Shown here: positions 62,575 through 64,000 of the stretch, in pieces
Position numbering within the stretch: the stretch's first letter is position 1
Layout: every line of letters begins with the position of its first letter
Source: JAEXNA01 sp041676625
GTDB lineage: Bacteria; Vulcanimicrobiota; Xenobia; Xenobiales; JADMJV01
DNA: 64,000 nucleotides
Reading direction: 5' to 3'
Assembly: GCA_041676625.1 (NCBI GenBank)
Contig: JBAYRN010000006.1
Span: 26,724 to 90,723 of the forward strand
Position numbers and translations under genes: made by a program
The notes under the pieces: generated by a model
Seen by the model: only the letters and a program-made list of their open reading frames with translations
The model's database searches: none
Told to the model about the DNA's origin: nothing

Positions 62575-62666
62575 ACCATAGCAAAAGAGTGACGAAGTAT
62601 CTAGTTTATCGTTGGAAGTTATTATAAAGTTATTGATTGACTTAATAGAATGACTCTCGGTATGAT
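62575..62666. promoter_or_regulatory. Divergent promoter/operator region of the LysR regulator and efflux pump
   Basis: Plus strand: TTGACT (62637-62642), 18 bases, TATGAT (62661-62666), 6 bases before the efflux GTG. Minus strand: TATGGT (62575-62580), 6 bases before the LysR GTG. AAGT (62627-62630) and ACTT (62640-62643) form a short inverted repeat overlapping the plus-strand -35, a candidate LysR-binding site. Confidence 0.6.
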
Positions 62667-62672
62667 CCCTCG

Positions 62673-63851
62673 GTGGGCGACATCTGGAACGATAAGAAAA
62701 GAAGGCGGGTTATTCTCACCATCGCGGCTCTCGCTTCGCTGGGGCCTTTGTCGATCGACGCCTATTTGCCGGCTTTTCCCATGGTGGAACAAGACCTCCA
62801 GGCCGGTTCCGGAGCGGTGGCCGCCACCCTGGCCACCTTCTTCGCCGGGTTATGCCTGGGCCAGTTTATCTACGGGCCGATCAGCGACCGGGTGGGGCGC
62901 CGACAGCCACTTTTGATCGGGCTGGGTGTGTACATCCTCGCCTCTCTGGGGTGCGCCTTCGTGCCCAACGTGGAGTCACTGCTGGTACTACGCTTTATTC
63001 AGGCCCTCGGCTCCTGTGCCGGTATGGTGGTCGGGAGAGCCCTTATTCGGGATCTCTTCACGCCCCAGGAGACCGCCCGGGTTTTTTCTCTGGTGATGCT
63101 CTGCATGGGGCTGGCGCCGGTGCTGGCTCCTTTGCTCGGGCAAGGGGTGTCCGAGTACCTGGGATGGCGAGCCATCTTCGTTCTCTCAGCGCTCTTCGCG
63201 GCGGTAGTGATGCGGGCTGCTGCGCTGGTCGTGCCGTCTACCAGCGGCCTCTCAGGGACGCGCTGGCAGCCCCGAGTACTGCTCGAACTCTTGACCCACC
63301 GCGGCTTTATGGGGTTTGCCGTGACTGGCGCGCTGATCCAGGCCGGACTCTTCGCCTATATCACCGGGTCTCCCAACTTCTTCATAGACCAGTTGGGATT
63401 CACTTCCAGGGAGTACACCCTGCTCTTCGGTATGAACGCCCTGGGTCTGATCGGGGCTTCTCAGCTCAATAACTGGTTGCTCAAGACCCGCAGCTATTCC
63501 GAAGTGCTGCAGGCCGTGATCCCGGTGTCCACGGTGGCTGCGGTCTTACTGGCGGCGCGAAACGAACTGGCCTTGCCCGATGCGGTGAGTATAGCCGCCC
63601 TCTTTGTTTTCGTTGCTTCCCTCGGCCTGGTGTTCCCCAATTCCACGGCCGGTGCCCTGGCCGAGCAGAGTCGGCGCGCGGGTACGGCTTCGGCATTCCT
63701 GGGGTTGATTCAGTACGGTGGAGCCGCCCTGGCCTCGGGCGCGGTGGGACGCCTGCATTCGTTCACACCCCATAGTATGGAGTTGGTCATCCTGGCCTGC
63801 GCCATCTCGTCTATGGTGGCGCTCAGCCGGGTCCGGGCTGTTCGGTTGTAA
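62673..63851 (+). CDS. Bcr/CflA-type drug efflux MFS transporter
   Basis: 392 residues with about 12 hydrophobic helices. TM1 begins LTIAALASLGPLSIDAYLPA, typical of the Bcr/CflA branch, and motif A reads GPISDRVGRRQPLL; RFIQALGSCAGMVVGRALIRDL is also typical. Exports drugs with proton exchange. GTG start with no Shine-Dalgarno; the promoter's predicted start site falls on the GTG. Confidence 0.92.
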   Translation: MGDIWNDKKRRRVILTIAALASLGPLSIDAYLPAFPMVEQDLQAGSGAVAATLATFFAGLCLGQFIYGPISDRVGRRQPLLIGLGVYILASLGCAFVPNVESLLVLRFIQALGSCAGMVVGRALIRDLFTPQETARVFSLVMLCMGLAPVLAPLLGQGVSEYLGWRAIFVLSALFAAVVMRAAALVVPSTSGLSGTRWQPRVLLELLTHRGFMGFAVTGALIQAGLFAYITGSPNFFIDQLGFTSREYTLLFGMNALGLIGASQLNNWLLKTRSYSEVLQAVIPVSTVAAVLLAARNELALPDAVSIAALFVFVASLGLVFPNSTAGALAEQSRRAGTASAFLGLIQYGGAALASGAVGRLHSFTPHSMELVILACAISSMVALSRVRAVRL

Positions 63852-64000
63852 AACGAGATCCGATCCCGGCTAGGAGCGTGTCGGAGTAGTCGGACCGAGC
63901 AGAGCGAAGGACATTTTGTTCAGGCGGATAGTGAAATTTTGCCCTAATATGGGGCTATATTCGGGTGAAATGAGCTATTCGCATGGACAATAATGAACGA
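63852..64000. other. Gene-free right edge, possible left end of a mobile element
   Basis: About 130 bases without a gene, then ATG at 63983 (MDNNER, cut by the window). The stretch at 63872-63893 (GGAGCGTGTCGG then AGTAGTCGGA) resembles from memory the outer ends of some transposable elements, and TATATT (63956-63961) could be a -10 box. Nothing beyond this supports an insertion sequence within the window. Confidence 0.25.

Noticed and set aside
1..64000. tRNA, rRNA, CRISPR arrays or riboswitches
   Set aside because: I saw no cloverleaf-like segment, no regularly spaced repeats and no known riboswitch core in the few intergenic gaps. A covariance-model scan could still find a small RNA.

Overview
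This window is the replication-origin region of a bacterial chromosome of moderately high GC. All genes from the mnmG/mnmE/jag/yidC/rnpA/rpmH block lie on the minus strand to the left of about 34.1 kb, and dnaA, dnaN, nusA and infB run on the plus strand to the right, so replication appears to leave this point in both directions. Diderm traits (MsrPQ, type IV pilin-like proteins, a YnbC/YnbD pair) combine with a short YidC lacking the large periplasmic domain and with an adjacent jag. The phylum cannot be fixed from this sequence; a deep-branching diderm lineage related to Eremiobacterota/Xenobia, Armatimonadota or non-photosynthetic cyanobacterial relatives is my low-confidence guess.

Layout. 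0-6.8 kb: a receiver-PAS-ATPase protein (cut by the edge), ung, corA, trmO with an unknown membrane protein, an aminotransferase and a DUF808 membrane protein. 6.9-15.8 kb: one plus-strand operon-like run of an NTF2-like membrane-anchored protein, YnbC-like hydrolase/methyltransferase, YnbD-like double phosphatase, two asparagine-synthase-like amidotransferases and a GT4 glycosyltransferase, probably an envelope glycolipid or polysaccharide pathway. 15.8-23 kb: parB without parA, three type IV pilin-like genes, rsmG and mnmG. 23-30.6 kb: a tightly overlapping minus-strand cluster of two transglutaminase-like proteins, a circularly permuted ATP-grasp/alpha-E fusion and a zinc metallopeptidase, a widespread but functionally unexplained peptide-ligase type system. 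30.6-34.1 kb: mnmE, jag, yidC, yidD, rnpA, rpmH. 34.1-36.4 kb: oriC, dnaA and a second DnaA-box-like cluster. 36.4-42.6 kb: dnaN followed directly by rimP-nusA-ylxR-infB-rbfA. 42.6-54.4 kb: a glycine-zipper protein, an M29 aminopeptidase, msrPQ, a zinc-finger protein, a RecQ-like helicase, a C39-like cysteine peptidase, an FHA protein, a fused E1 alpha/beta 2-oxoacid dehydrogenase and pyrDEF. 54.4-61.6 kb: a non-specific endonuclease, two small proteins and a 1599-residue protein with a degenerate M48 peptidase domain and a kinase-like C-terminus. 61.7-63.9 kb: divergent LysR regulator and Bcr/CflA-type efflux pump, then a gene-free edge that may be the end of a mobile element.

The clearest cross-cutting signal is regulatory: at least nine genes have a TAnnnT-type (or near) -10 box 6-8 bases before the start codon and no Shine-Dalgarno sequence, which predicts leaderless mRNAs, while other genes (DUF808, rpmH, parB, the C39-like peptidase) carry a good Shine-Dalgarno. 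Coding density is extreme, with many 4-base start/stop overlaps and several convergent pairs whose stop codons overlap.
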